A stretch of DNA of 64,000 nucleotides, from the NCBI RefSeq assembly GCF_001653235.2, contig NC_035792.1, positions 744,001 through 808,000 of the forward strand. Direction: 5' to 3'. The notes under the pieces were generated by a model that saw only the letters and a list, made by a program, of their open reading frames with translations, was not told the origin of the DNA and searched no databases. Each line of letters opens with the position of its first letter. Positions within the stretch are counted from its first letter, which is position 1. Both the position numbers and the translations under genes were made by a program. Below are positions 10,747 through 22,454 of this stretch, one piece after another. The DNA comes from Pochonia chlamydosporia 170 (Eukaryota > Ascomycota > Sordariomycetes > Hypocreales > Clavicipitaceae).

Positions 10747-13700
10747 GATGAGGTTTTTGGGGGGTTCAGGTTGCGTCTAGTGGTCCCCCAGACGAGGCGT
10801 GTCGATGTCAAGACAGCCTGTCGACATGCAAGGGAGAGGGTTGCCGCACAGGGGCGGGAGAGGGGAACGTGGACGGTATTCTGCCCAGAATAATACAGTC
10901 GACTTTTTGGCGGTGGGTGTCGTAATAATGGTGGGACCTGGGCTACCTTTTTTTCTGCCCTTGGGCTCTAGGCTCCTTATGGTCCAGGTGCCTTTGAGTC
11001 GGGAGCGAGGGAGGTCCCGTGTGTGGGGGAGGGGAAAGTAAGAGTCTGGGAGAGTAGCGAAAAAGGGCGATGAGCTTTTGCTACCTTGTCAACAAGGGAC
11101 AATGCCGACGTTGGATGACGACCCGCAGGTGCCAGTATCCGGAAGCAACGACGTACGAGTAAGAATATTAGGCGCAACAGCGCCCAACGGTGAGCGGAGA
11201 CCCCAGTGGGCACTAGCAGTACTAAGGATGACGAGTGCTCTGAGATTTTGCTTCGCGGCTGGAGCAAAGACTGTGGTGGAAATGACGGGATTCTTAGGTT
11301 CGTAGATGTCTTGTCAACAAGAGGTGAGGTGGAAGAAAGAAGTGGGAAATATGCAGCTGGATGAGAATCAAAAATAGATTGCTCGATGAGTGATGACTGC
11401 TGCGCTGCTTCTCTGTCAGCAAGTCGGGGTGATATGGCCATGTCATGACACAGAACGGTCAAGGACATACCTTAGTGGCAGACGTGAGGTTTTATTAGGC
11501 GTGGGCACATGCTTCGTGCTTGGGCAGTCCAATCGAATGTCTGCCCGTCTCAGCACAATGCCTCCCAGTTCCCAAGGCCGATATGGCTGCCCGCACTCCT
11601 CAAGAGGGTGAATGGCAAGAGGAATGACTGGATCAGAACGGTGCTGCTACCACGCCGCGCATTTGAGTCGAGACAGGATTGACCAAGATGGAGGAGGGTG
11701 GACAGTGGTGTACTGGTGAACTCGTTGTTGTTGAGAGGGTGTGGGTTTATTACTGCTCCTCCCAGTTGCCAGTCTGAACTCCACCTTCAAACACCATGCA
11801 GTTCAGTCAGAGGACGCGAGGACACTGAGCAGCAAGTGTGTTGCCAGCTCAGAGTCGTCGTGCGCATAAATTGGTGTCTTGCAATTGTGCAGATGCGGTT
11901 TTGCCCTTGGTTGATCTCGGGGTTGAAACTGAACCTGAGCCATTGATCTTCTTTGGATCTTCATCAGTACTGTGATGCGGGAGAAATGGATATCCTCAAT
12001 ACTTCTATTTTTGAGAAGTTCGCCATCATGACTGTCGAATTGTCCGAGACATCGGAACTGGGCGGGAGATTGAACATTGGCCACCATTGAAAGGAAAAAA
12101 AAAAAAAAAAGATGCGCGAGTTCTCCGTGGTCCGAAGCTGGGCAGACTGTCGTCTTCGTCTGGCGGGGTGTGTTCGAGCATGGGGTGTGATTGCAGTGAT
12201 TGCCAACGCACAGAGGCAGTTGAAGCACCAGCCTGTGAGAAGATTCCTGAGTCTTCGCGTGCGGCCATGCTCTCTCCGTTGACCACGATCAAGGATGTTG
12301 TGAGCTGCTGCTACTTTTCACGGAGATTAGGTATTGGGTGACTGGCTTGTGGTGATAAAGTAAGTTGACCAAAAAGAAGACCAGACTTGTGAACAACGGC
12401 CGAGGTGCTCCCAGGGGCGTCGTTCCTTCCGCATATGACGGTTTCGTAGAACAGGCAAGTGCGATCTGCCGAGGCGATGAGTCCGACACCAGACCAAGAT
12501 CGCCAATCTCATCTTTTCCCCCCTCACATCTCGTTCTGCTCAACGAAAGAGGCATAGAGCCGCAGAACCCGGATCTGTTGCTTGCTTGCCACACATTTCT
12601 GCTGAGCTGAGTGCTCGGGCATCTCCAGACATGTTATTAGAGGTGTGATGACGATGCTGCCATGAGCTACCATCCGCAGAGCCTCCAATCTAGTCAGTCA
12701 AGTCTCTCGCTCTAGTGTCTATTTTTTGGCCATTGAGACTAATAATCCTCCTCTTCCAGACACGTAGTCCTCTTGTCATTCGCTCAAAAGCCAAGCACGA
12801 AGGCCCAACTGTGGATCTGTTGACGCAGCATTCAGTCCTTGTTTTCCTACGTCGATTCTGCTGAGCCGCTTGCCACATCATGCTTGGGGAAAAAAAAGCT
12901 CTTTGTTCGTTACAGTAATGTGCTGAATCGACTTTACCTTGCGGTCCGTGTGTACTGTATGATTCATAAAGGAAATATCGTCAGACGAAGGTTGGAGCTG
13001 CTGGCTGGGATGAGAACAGATGGGTACAGATGCTGCAAGGCTCATGCCAGTCGCAAACCAGGGTTTGCATTACACAATTGGCACAAGGATGCCACCACGA
13101 GCGCCAGCAAGTTCTCCGTCCATTCGCGATTGCCATCCCCAGCTGCCATCGGCTCCAAGGTTTTTGGTTTCCGCACGCCTGCGTTTATGTGTTACTTTCC
13201 TACTGTGGTACGGGAGCATGTTGACAAAATAGGGCTCCAGCAAAAATGTTTTTGCCACCGCGATATGCTGCACATAGTTGAACTTTGTTTTCGCCTGACC
13301 TTCGTCCTGTGGAAAGGACTCTGCTTTCCCTGCCCGACAGACTCTCTGCCACAATCTGGGACGTATCGGGTATCAATCTGATTCTTACTTTTTCCCGCAA
13401 CTCTGCTTCATTTCCACGACACAACGATGGACCTTCACAGTGTGATTTTTGCGATAATTTTACAAAGAAATCTCCCTTGTTTAGATTAGAGAATCGCGTC
13501 AAAAGGCGGAGATCATCACCAACTACGCTTTGATTGGGAGCGGTCACGCAGCAAACGAAAAAAAGCCAACACCACCACAACTATCGTCATGAGCCGTTGA
13601 CATCCAATCGTGGAAGAGCCTGCAATGCAAGCCCCTCCGTACCGCATAAACATCCTTTGGGGCACTGGCCCGGCCCCGTACTTATCCGAGTCATAGGCAT

Positions 13701-16174
13701 CCTTGACTACTCAAAGGGTAGACTTCGTCTGGGACAATCCTACCGTCTCATGGCCAGTCAGAGACATTCATCTTGGCTACCTCCTGTCCTTCTGCGGCAA
13801 TTCATCAACAATCAATTTTCAGCTGCACGTTTGCAACTGGCTCGGAGGACAGCTACGCACCCCGCCACGATGCTCCGAAGGCGCCGCCTGGCTGTTCGTG
13901 CAGGAGATCTGGAGACATTGTCCCCGGCTCATGTTGTTTGATGGCCCACCAGTGATATGTGTTTGCTCTCTCCCCGTAAATAACCCGAATACAGCGAGCT
14001 GGTTATGCATGATGCCTTCGACAGAAACTGATCCATACTTTAGCACTCCCACGCAAAGTCACATTGAAATCCATTGATCATTTTGAAACTTGAGTCAATT
14101 GGCCCGTTCTCGTGAAGGTGCTAGAGAGAATGCAAGCTAGTTGGCACACATTATAAGCTCTTCACGAGCTTCGTAACCCATGTATCTGGATAACTAATAA
14201 GGGCGGCGAGTTAGGTACAACCCCAGCATACACAATGATGGTACTCAAGTTGCCCGAGGATGCAGTCCTGTTCCACGGAAACTGTGGCCCCAATGCACTA
14301 TTCCCGGCCAAAGATACAACTATAACTGCGATATCAGCCGATAAGCTCACTGTGTCTCTGGTAGGTCCCTTTTCTCGGCTTTACACCGTAATCCAAAGCT
14401 AGGAGTGATTGCATCTTCGGTAGAAGCTACTTTCCCGCCTAAAACTAGTCTGACTTCGGGGTCATGAGCATACAGTAGTCACAACTGCGAGGGCATACCA
14501 AGCCAACTACGCAGGTAGTTAGGAATCGCAACCTTAGCACATTGAGCTTCCTAGCTAAAGAAAACGTCAATTTGAAAGCATACAAACAGATCATTTTAAA
14601 CGGCAAGCTCTTCAGGGAAACCCACCACGTGAAGAGCACAGAGCGGTTTCACCGATCTCAACGCCTCCATATCCGTCATCCCTAGACCGATGTACTAATG
14701 CATTCTGCAATATTTGCCATCCCTCAAACGAACTACATACTACATGGCCAATGTGGAAACATTTTTCACACATCATTGGTAAGGTTTTTTTTGTTGCCAC
14801 TTTGGCAGCATAGACTTCCCTGTGCTGCGAGGCTGCACATCGACGCGGACCGCCAGCTTCATGTTGTGTCTCTGCAGTTCTCCATCTGTATTATTGTCAA
14901 ATTCGGTCAAGGTAGGGACATCCATTGGCCAAGAGCAGTGTTCCGCTGTACTTCTCGCACCCTCATTCTTGCGGGTCGTTAATGTGGCCACGACTTCTTG
15001 CGTAGCCCAGCAAGCTAGTAGACGAGACTTTTTGGCTATGGCCTCATCTTGGAACGCCCACTCACTCATCGCCAGCTTCATATTCGGCTTGAGATGAACC
15101 AATACAACGGAGATAGATGGGAATTTGGTGGGAGAGGATCACCTATCTTGACGCATAAGAGCTGAAGCTCACCGATGAGAATGAACTCATATGGGGTGTC
15201 AAATAGCCGGACTCATCAGGAACCATGGTATCAAACAGTGACGCACAAATCAACTCTGACAGGCTTGAGACTACATATTTGACACAATTTCTCACACTAC
15301 CATTCTCGAACTTATCTCCCTGCCGCAAAAAAACTAAACGTATTCTCATTCCCCGTCTCCCAGCAACGTCCACCGCAAGCGAGATAGTGGCCACGGTGAT
15401 GTGTATTGCAGCACAGCGAGCCATGGATTAGTGCCCAACATGGTTACTCCGCAGCATTCCATATTATGCCAACTAGGTTGAAACGGATGTGAGCGAGTCT
15501 ACCAAAGCAAATCTCGACTAGAAGCTATCACAGAGCAGTCCTTGACTCGGTTGTGAGCTCGCAACTTTTGCCACCATTTGCTTCCTGGGCATGGCATGAA
15601 CACACACAAAACACTTGAGACATTGAAGACACTCAACTCGTTTTTGGCGCATGTTCACCGCTTCTTCAAAGTCCAGCACCTACTGTCGACGCGTCGCTGC
15701 ATCTCGAGCGAACCATGCATTCGCACAATGCGGTGGCGTGACGCGAAATGGTGTGCAGGATCGATGTCGACAATGGTGCTAATGCAAACGCGGGAGGCAC
15801 GCGGGAGGCTGACACAGCAATAAAGACGGGAGGGCATTTCATCGGACACTAGAAAGGGTGTTTTATGCACAACCAGGACGTCTGGATGTACTACGGCCGG
15901 CGTGCTCGCCGTCGTCAGGCCGTCAAATCAGAATTCGTATGAGACTGTTGCTGCAATCTTTGGTCTGCTCCAAGATGCAATCCTGTTCGTTTGAAACTCA
16001 TGTTCAATGTAAATGCACATCTAAATACATACTTGCTATTCCCATAATAAGCGTTTCTAGCATCGATTCATAGTCCAAAAGCAATTACACGGTATTATGC
16101 CGAGCCGTATTTCACAAATAACACAAAGACCGTAGCAGACGCCCATTGGAGCAAGAGTTTCCCTACGGATGAAT
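10747..16174. other. 5.4-kb spacer without supported gene
   Basis: No frame here shows a domain, signal peptide or spliceable partner. The longest (12839-13381 +, 11803-12228 -, 10977-11468 -) have compositions expected of chance frames. A poly-A tract lies near 12092. The stretch next to 10746 is the likely promoter and 5' leader of the proline-rich protein gene; the remainder could hold long untranslated leaders or non-coding RNA, which sequence alone cannot show. Confidence 0.45.
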
Positions 16175-17392
16175 CTAGACTCGAACCAGCAAGTCACTCA
16201 CCACAGGCCGATGATCAGAGAACCGGATCTGATCGTCAAAGCTGTTCGCCAGCACCCCAAACGTCTGCACACTCGCCGTGCGAGGCTCCTGGATAAACAA
16301 AAAGTCAATCCGCTGCGGATACTCATTCGGCTCCCCGAAACTCGTGTACGTCAGATGATTCCCATAGTGTTTCTCCTCGGGCACAAGATCCGAGATATCA
16401 GACATGCCGGACCCCGGCGCCGTCATCATCCTGTACGCCTCATCGTCAGGCTGGCTGTTGAAATCGCCGCCGATGAGAACCGCCGACGGCGGCACGCCCT
16501 TCCCGTGGCTCCATTCATCCGCAAACTTAATAAGGAGCCTGGCGCTGTTCCTGCGAGCCTCCACGCCAATATGGTCGAAGTGCGTGCTCATCACAACGAC
16601 TTTCGTGCCGTTCCCTCTATGCGAGAACAAACCAATAGTGACGATTCTGTTGAGCGCGGCGTCCCAGCCGCGAGACGGCTTCTCCGGCGTGCTGCTCAGC
16701 CAGCGCGTCTCGCTGTGCTCGCAGGCCCAAGTATCAGACCGGTAGAAGATGGGTGAGAACTCCTCGTCTGTTTCGCCTTTCCCCCGTCCACGACCAATGT
16801 GAGCCCATGGCTTGCCGAGGTGGGACTGTATGTCGTTGAGCTGCGAGTACAGACTCTCCTGGAGACAAATGAATGGGCTTTCGTGGCCGGCAGAAATGAA
16901 GCGCAGCTGCGTGCAGACCTTGGGACAGCGCACCGGCCACGGCTGCTCGCCCAGAACCCTTTCGCTCTTGCCGGTCGCGTACCGGATATTGAAGCTGATG
17001 AGCCGCAGGGGCATAGTCGCATGTTTCGTTTGAATGTCCATCTTGAGTGACGACCCGGAAGAGATGTCCTGTTGCGGCTGAAGGTGTTGTTGCAAGCTCT
17101 GGGAGTCAATCATTGCGTTCTCGTGCTGTGAGACAGATCGTCGGGAGGGGCTTAATTGTGGGTGACGATGTAATCCTTCGTTGCTGGAGAAAAAGTGGCT
17201 ACTACACCATGATAGAAGCACGCAGAAGAGGAGGCAGGACGCGATGCCGACTTGGAATGGGCTAGATGAGCGGGCTTCGCGTCTTCGTGCCGCCAAGCTG
17301 GTTGTCCTCATGGACTGGATGTGAGTGCAGCAACCGGTCTCATGACGGTGCCGTGAGTACAGGGTAGCAAGGCGTTGGGCTGCTTTTCTCAC
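16175..17392 (-). CDS. Membrane-anchored endonuclease/exonuclease/phosphatase-fold protein
   Basis: 405-residue intronless protein of the metal-dependent EEP superfamily (DNase I / inositol-phosphatase / sphingomyelinase fold). An uncleaved-looking signal anchor sits at about residues 48-68 (VGIASCLLFCVLLSWCSSHFF), so the catalytic part faces the secretory lumen or outside. The fold begins at about 129 (LRLISFNIRYATG). Signature residues visible: Glu179 in FICLQES (metal), STHFDHIG at 269-276, GGDFNS with Asp310/Asn312, RIDF at 361-364 and the catalytic SDHRPV with His393. All catalytic positions are present, so it should be active. The substrate cannot be read; such fungal proteins are usually annotated simply as EEP-family. 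A start at Met28 would also keep the anchor. Confidence 0.85.
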   Translation of the reverse strand: MRKAAQRLATLYSRHRHETGCCTHIQSMRTTSLAARRREARSSSPFQVGIASCLLFCVLLSWCSSHFFSSNEGLHRHPQLSPSRRSVSQHENAMIDSQSLQQHLQPQQDISSGSSLKMDIQTKHATMPLRLISFNIRYATGKSERVLGEQPWPVRCPKVCTQLRFISAGHESPFICLQESLYSQLNDIQSHLGKPWAHIGRGRGKGETDEEFSPIFYRSDTWACEHSETRWLSSTPEKPSRGWDAALNRIVTIGLFSHRGNGTKVVVMSTHFDHIGVEARRNSARLLIKFADEWSHGKGVPPSAVLIGGDFNSQPDDEAYRMMTAPGSGMSDISDLVPEEKHYGNHLTYTSFGEPNEYPQRIDFLFIQEPRTASVQTFGVLANSFDDQIRFSDHRPVVSDLLVRV

Positions 17393-18524
17393 GTTTTGTC
17401 CATCACGTGGTGGCTTTGATGAGAGGGATGGGATGAGGCGGCTGAGGTTTGGAAATGCGCCGTGCTCCGTATTTAAAGACGGAGAAGTGATTCCTCATCC
17501 GTTTCGTCCCGAGCACACTCCACATAGGGGATTGTGTGAACTTGGCGATTTGTGGGTTTGGCTAGAAGGTTTAGGGGTCAAAGTCAACTGCTTGGATGCG
17601 GCCTAGGTTGATAGGGGCAGGTATGAAGGGAAAGTTATGAGCATGGACTGGAAATGTGTCAAGGCTTGTTGTTGGTTCATGGTGAACGTGTGATCTGGAG
17701 TCGTATGCAGTGTGGTTGTCCGTGCATGGCGCTGCGTCATTAAATTGGTTGGATAATCACAATCAGTCAACTCCATTACTGAGGCTACATTCTACTCTGT
17801 CATTCGACGACTAAGAATTGGGATTTTCACTCTAGAAATACCACAGGCAGGATGGGCGATTGGCCGAATCTGTTTGCTCTCCGTGGTGGAACTTGAGCCG
17901 TCGTAAAGATCTTCACGCCTCAAGCCACACCCGACAAGCCGTCGTCATATTTTGTCCAATCCAACTTATCCATGAACCGGCCGATAAACTGATGATGAAC
18001 CATCTAAATCTGACATTAAGAAGTTGTGGGGTTCTAGGCATTTCCTGGTTTACATGGGCCATTTGACGTGCAGCCTTGAGACAAGAAGCATCGGCGCTTA
18101 TCCATCAGCCACGGAGTTCCGTACAAGGCATCGAAGTAATGGACGTCTGGTAAAACATCAAATGAGAATGGAGTCGATGAAATAAAAGGCATGAATATTT
18201 GAACAGGGAGGCGGTATGCAACACGATATCAGCTTAGCTACTAGGTACCTATTGTTCGACTGACAATAGCTCTACTTTTATCGATTCTATCCGATCACAA
18301 AAAAGTAGAGTATATGTCGGATAAACTTAACACAAACAGAGAATACTTCCCTCACTTGTAAGGCACATGACAGCATGCCACAGCAAGTATTTAATTAAGC
18401 AGGGCAGCACTTTTAAAAGCTAAAGATATCAGCGACAACATGTCTCATCCAGCTACCTCTTCTCCATCAACACCAGCAGCACCGTCTCAAACATAGTCAC
18501 GAAACTGCCAAACCTCCAAGAAAG
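17393..18524. other. Divergent intergenic region
   Basis: 1.1 kb between two divergently transcribed genes (EEP-family protein to the left, sulfotransferase-like gene to the right). It therefore should contain both promoters. No supported gene. A short AT-rich segment lies at about 18230-18330. Confidence 0.5.
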
Positions 18525-19490
18525 ATGTTCCGAGCCCCGAGCCAAAACAGCTGGTACTGGCGCATGATCGAAAAGATCTACGCCATACCGGTACCTGCTC
18601 CCCGTAAACGCACCAAACCCATGGAAGTGATATGTGTCGGCATGCCTCGCTCCGGCACAGAATCCCTTCAGCAGGCCCTTCTCATACTCGGCTACGACTA
18701 CACCTTCCACGGCTGGGATCTGGGGTTTGAGGAAGAGATGCGTCTGCCGGGCTGGACGGCGCTGCTACGAAGGAAGTGGTACGGCGACGACTCGGGAACA
18801 GCGAGCATCAGCGCCGAGGACTTCGATGCTCTTTTGGGGCACTCTGTTGCTGTTACGGACGCGGCGGCTAGTTTTTTTTGCCGTGGAGCTGATTGATGCG
18901 TATCCCGAGGCGAAGGTGGTGCTGAATATGAGGCGGGACCTGGATGCGTGGCATCAGAGTGTGCAGGATACGGTGCTGAAAATTTGGGAGAGCAATCTGT
19001 TTTATATTGCTACTTGGTTTGACAGGGAGCTGTTTTGGTGCTGGCACAGTTGTTTTAGAAACTTACTTCCGATTCTGTTTCGCGCCCCGGATGGCGATTT
19101 GGGTGCTGCGATTAAAAAGAATGCCAAGTTGGCCTATCGAGGTGAGTTTTCACTGTTTCTTTCACCATGTGTCATGGCATCACCATTTGTCATGACTTGC
19201 AAGATGCTGGTGCTAACATGGTAGACCACTGCAACATGATTCTCGGCCTCGTCCCTAAAGAGAGACTGCTAGAGTGGAATATAGGCGATGGCTGGGAACC
19301 GCTTTGCAAATTCCTCGACAAGCCTATTCCCGACGTTGAGTTCCCCCACGCAAACGCCGTGGGTAAGGGGTGGAACGAGAGAGAGAAGCAGATTTCGGCG
19401 AAGTGGGTGAAGGGGGCGTTGAGGAATATGCTTCTTTTGGTGGCAACTATCGGTGTCACAGGCTATGCCATTGTGTATAAGTGGTATTAG
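18525..19490 (+). CDS. P-loop sulfotransferase-like protein, frameshifted
   Basis: Belongs to the fungal sulfotransferase-like P-loop family often mislabelled as NAD-dependent epimerase. Start at 18525 (MFRAPSQNSW). The phosphosulfate-binding loop is CVGMPRSGTESLQQAL (Pro41-Thr45). Family motifs follow: DYTFHGWDL, FDALLGHSVAVTDAAAS, then AVELIDAYPEAKVVLNMRRDLDAWH. The last two motifs are in different frames: the run of eight T at 18872-18879 is one base longer than the frame needs. An intron at 19142-19224 (gtgagt...gtag) restores YRDHCNMILGLVPKERLLEW and the gene ends with a hydrophobic tail (LLLVATIGVTGYAIVYKWY, stop 19490). Everything downstream of the indel is well conserved, so either a homopolymer consensus error or a very recent inactivation. 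The substrate is unknown. Confidence 0.8.
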
Positions 19491-21701
19491 CCAAGTGTGT
19501 TTGCATGTGTGTATCAGCTTGTACTCGCTGGTATAGATGAAGCGACAATACGGAACAAGAGTCGTAATCGCATAGTGCAAGTACGCAAACCGCTGAGCCT
19601 CAAAGAAAACCACGTGCAAGATACCAACGTCATGGTGCATTTCCCTCTTGCAGCCGACTTGGTTCAACTTGCAGCTACTGCACGTAACGCTCCCATTGTA
19701 TAGGATGCTCACGCGTCACTCGCCGAGACGAGTTCATGCACCAGCGGCTGCTTCCTACCGTTGTTTCCATTGTTACGACATGATCCGAGCAGACCACAGA
19801 TTGCAACGAGTGCCAAGTTATTGGGTGGGATTGTGTATTTGGAGGTGGGTGGACGACTACTCCATTGACACAGGCTGAGTGTGACCTTGCGGAGGTGGAC
19901 TGGAGATTTGCCAAGGACGGGGATGGGGATGGGGAGTGCTGCCTTGATACGAGCAGGCATCGAGTTTTGGTATATTTTCGGGGCTTACTTGACTTGGAGT
20001 TGCCTTGTTGCAAGGCTGTGAGTCAAATGTCAAGGACCAATATTTGATGCCTTGTGGTCATTGATGGTCAAGCCTCGAGTCTTTTCAAGCGGCGAGCCCA
20101 GTCATATTGTTCAGGGTTCCAAACTGGCACAAGCAAGGCATATAGGCATATGACAACCTTGAGCAGACCATTTCTCTGAGGGACGGCGATGCAAAGAGTA
20201 GTCCAAACTCCAACGCCACATCCGGATAATGCAAGGAACATGGACACACGGCAACCTTGCATATTCAAAGGGGCCGATGCAGTCGGTTTTTTCCGATCCC
20301 GCATCCAAATCATGCAGAAAGTGAAAACCGCATGCAAAAACTCCAGCATGACCTTTCATTTCCCAGGCTCTGCGCGCATTTAACAAAATGAGGAATTGCA
20401 TGCATGGCCATTTCTGCAAGGGCAGCGGCACTTGAGAGGTCATGCAAGGCCGCAGGTTGTAAGTTGTACCACGGGATTGGAGTCAGATGGTCGGGCCAAT
20501 GGGGCTTTTGGTGGTGGTGTGTCTCACGGCGTACGAGACATGCAACAACTAGATCAGGAATAAATCAGCTCTAGCTTGGGAATACTCCAGCATCAGCTCA
20601 CACTTGAATGGTTTATGTGGCTGACGGCACACCCACTTGGCTCCCGCCGCGGACGGGGCGAACGCCTCATGCAGCTTGGATGGAGTTGAGGATGAAGTGC
20701 GTCTGCGTCGACTCCGCGAGAACTGAACTCACCCGGATCGTCTGGACCTGCATTCAGCTCAAGATATCTTCTCTACCGTGTGGTATGCGGCTCGTCTGCT
20801 TCATGTAAATACTGCGCTTTTTTTTTTTTTTGTTGTCCTGTGCCTTCTTCGTATGTTGGGCGCTCCGGTTTGCTGGCACTTGGTCAAAATTGCTGCCTCT
20901 TTTGCCGCTCAACTTCTCTCTTTCGTTCCATCGACGAAAACCCACAATGACTGCACAATCTGAGGAGAACGTGCGGATTCATACTCATCCCGCAGAAGTG
21001 CCCCAGACAAAACGACTCTCTTATCCATCCCGTGCAGAAACCCTCCACTCTGCTCTCCCATTCGTTGCTTCACGTGGGCGCAGCTCTTCATCCACACTCT
21101 GCTCCTGACCACCCCAGCTTCCGCCTCACAAGGCCACCCTGGTCGGTAGCCTCCTCGATATGTGACTGAACTAGTTCAATGGCAGTCTACTAGCTCCTCG
21201 GTGTGTGGTGTGTGTGTTGCGTGTGTTGCGTGTGTGAGTCCTACGCAGGCTGTCGAAAACCATGGTGTGTGCAAATGGGCCTGTTGTTTCTTTTGGTTTC
21301 TTGATGTCTCTCCCTGCTTGCCTGCCTGCCTGGTCTCATACGCCTCAGGTGAGGCTATCAGATGTGTATATATGTGCTCGTCTCGCCCTCCCCAAACACG
21401 CATATTATCCTCCTCCTCCTCAAGCTTCTTAATACTTGGCAGCTTCCTCAGTTTGGACTTCTTTCCGCCTCACTGAGAATAATTGTCGCCGGCTTGGCCG
21501 GCTTGACTCCCGGAGTTGATTTAATTCTTCCTGTCGCTTCTTCTATTTTCTTCTCACGGAGCTGGCTGCCAATACCTTGATTGGGAACCCCATTCAGAGA
21601 GTATACAGCATCTCTGTTGGCTTTTGTTTCCATACCTGCTAAACAAACACAAACCGACACAGCAAAAAAAAAAAAAAAAAAAAAAAAAGGGACTAGCCAT
21701 C
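19491..21701. other. Intergenic, no supported gene
   Basis: 2.2 kb. Contains a run of about 12 T at 20820-20831, a TG-rich low-complexity patch around 21200-21240, and a 25-A tract at 21664-21688 immediately before the next start codon. The right part is the likely promoter and leader of the gene at 21702. Confidence 0.5.
21664..21688 (+). repeat. A25 tract in the 5' leader of the next gene
   Basis: Twenty-five consecutive A residues end 13 bases before the ATG at 21702. If the transcript includes it, it would form a poly(A) leader. It could also be a T-rich promoter element read on the other strand. Confidence 0.9.
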
Positions 21702-22454
21702 ATGCCCGCATCGGACATTTGGTCTCATCGAAACTCTTGGCCACCTACTCAGGTGCGCCTGGCTCGTTCGTCCTCAAACAAGAGCGAGCCACGTCCTCTT
21801 CTTGAAGATATTGACGAGAATCCACTCACCTACTTTCTCACGCCTGCTCCGGATAACAACGACGACCTCGACGACTTCAACGCCGACGATATGCTCTTTG
21901 ATGCTGGTATCGAAGACTCTAACAGCCCAAAAGAAATCGTCCGCTCAGTGAGCCCTTCGACCCTCGATGGGCTATCCAAACTCCGAGCCAAGACTGTCTC
22001 CCCAGATTTTGATTCCGATGTCGTTACTACAGACGAGGAAGGTGACGATGAAGACTATATTCGCTTCTCGCCTCCTAGCTCCTCATTCCTCACCCCATTC
22101 AGGAACATATCCGTGGAAAACTTCAAGCTTCGCTCCAAGAGCCCGCCATTCGGTCGTGCCAACGGATTCTTGTCTCCAGCGGCCTCATTTCCCGCTCCGT
22201 CATCTCCGCCTAGGGGTAGACCTCGTCAGGCACTTACCCGGAGTTACTCTGCTGGAAGTAGGCTGCCACCACGGGCACGACGGCTCTGGCGCGAGCCAAG
22301 TCCAGATGTGTGGTCTATTGAGGAAGAAACTGAGGAGGACTTAATGGGCGTGTCGACTAAGACGCCCGCTTTTGCTCAGAATGCTATGGGTGTACAGAAG
22401 GAGGCTGCAAAGCCCAAGAAGAAGGTCCGATTTCTGCTTCCACCGAGGGAGTAA
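21702..22454 (+). CDS. Small acidic disordered protein, unknown function
   Basis: 250 residues, single exon. The frame is open further upstream through a poly-A tract, but the ATG at 21702 is preferred: it is the first in good context (gccatcATGccc) and gives MPASDIWSHRNSW. The protein is Ser/Pro/Asp-rich with acidic clusters (DNNDDLDDFNADD at about 50-62; DEEGDDEDYIRF at about 118-129) and short hydrophobic-aromatic motifs (SSFLTPFRNISVENFKLRSKSPPF at about 133-156). The C-terminus ends in a basic motif (KPKKKVRFLLPPRE). KVRFLL resembles an RVxF-type docking peptide for protein phosphatase 1, but that is only a motif match. No known family recognised; most likely a conserved hypothetical regulator. 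Confidence 0.65.
   Translation: MPASDIWSHRNSWPPTQVRLARSSSNKSEPRPLLEDIDENPLTYFLTPAPDNNDDLDDFNADDMLFDAGIEDSNSPKEIVRSVSPSTLDGLSKLRAKTVSPDFDSDVVTTDEEGDDEDYIRFSPPSSSFLTPFRNISVENFKLRSKSPPFGRANGFLSPAASFPAPSSPPRGRPRQALTRSYSAGSRLPPRARRLWREPSPDVWSIEEETEEDLMGVSTKTPAFAQNAMGVQKEAAKPKKKVRFLLPPRE

Noticed and set aside
12839..13381. 180-codon plus-strand open frame in the long spacer
   Set aside because: No domain, no signal peptide, Cys-rich chance-like composition, no splice partners.
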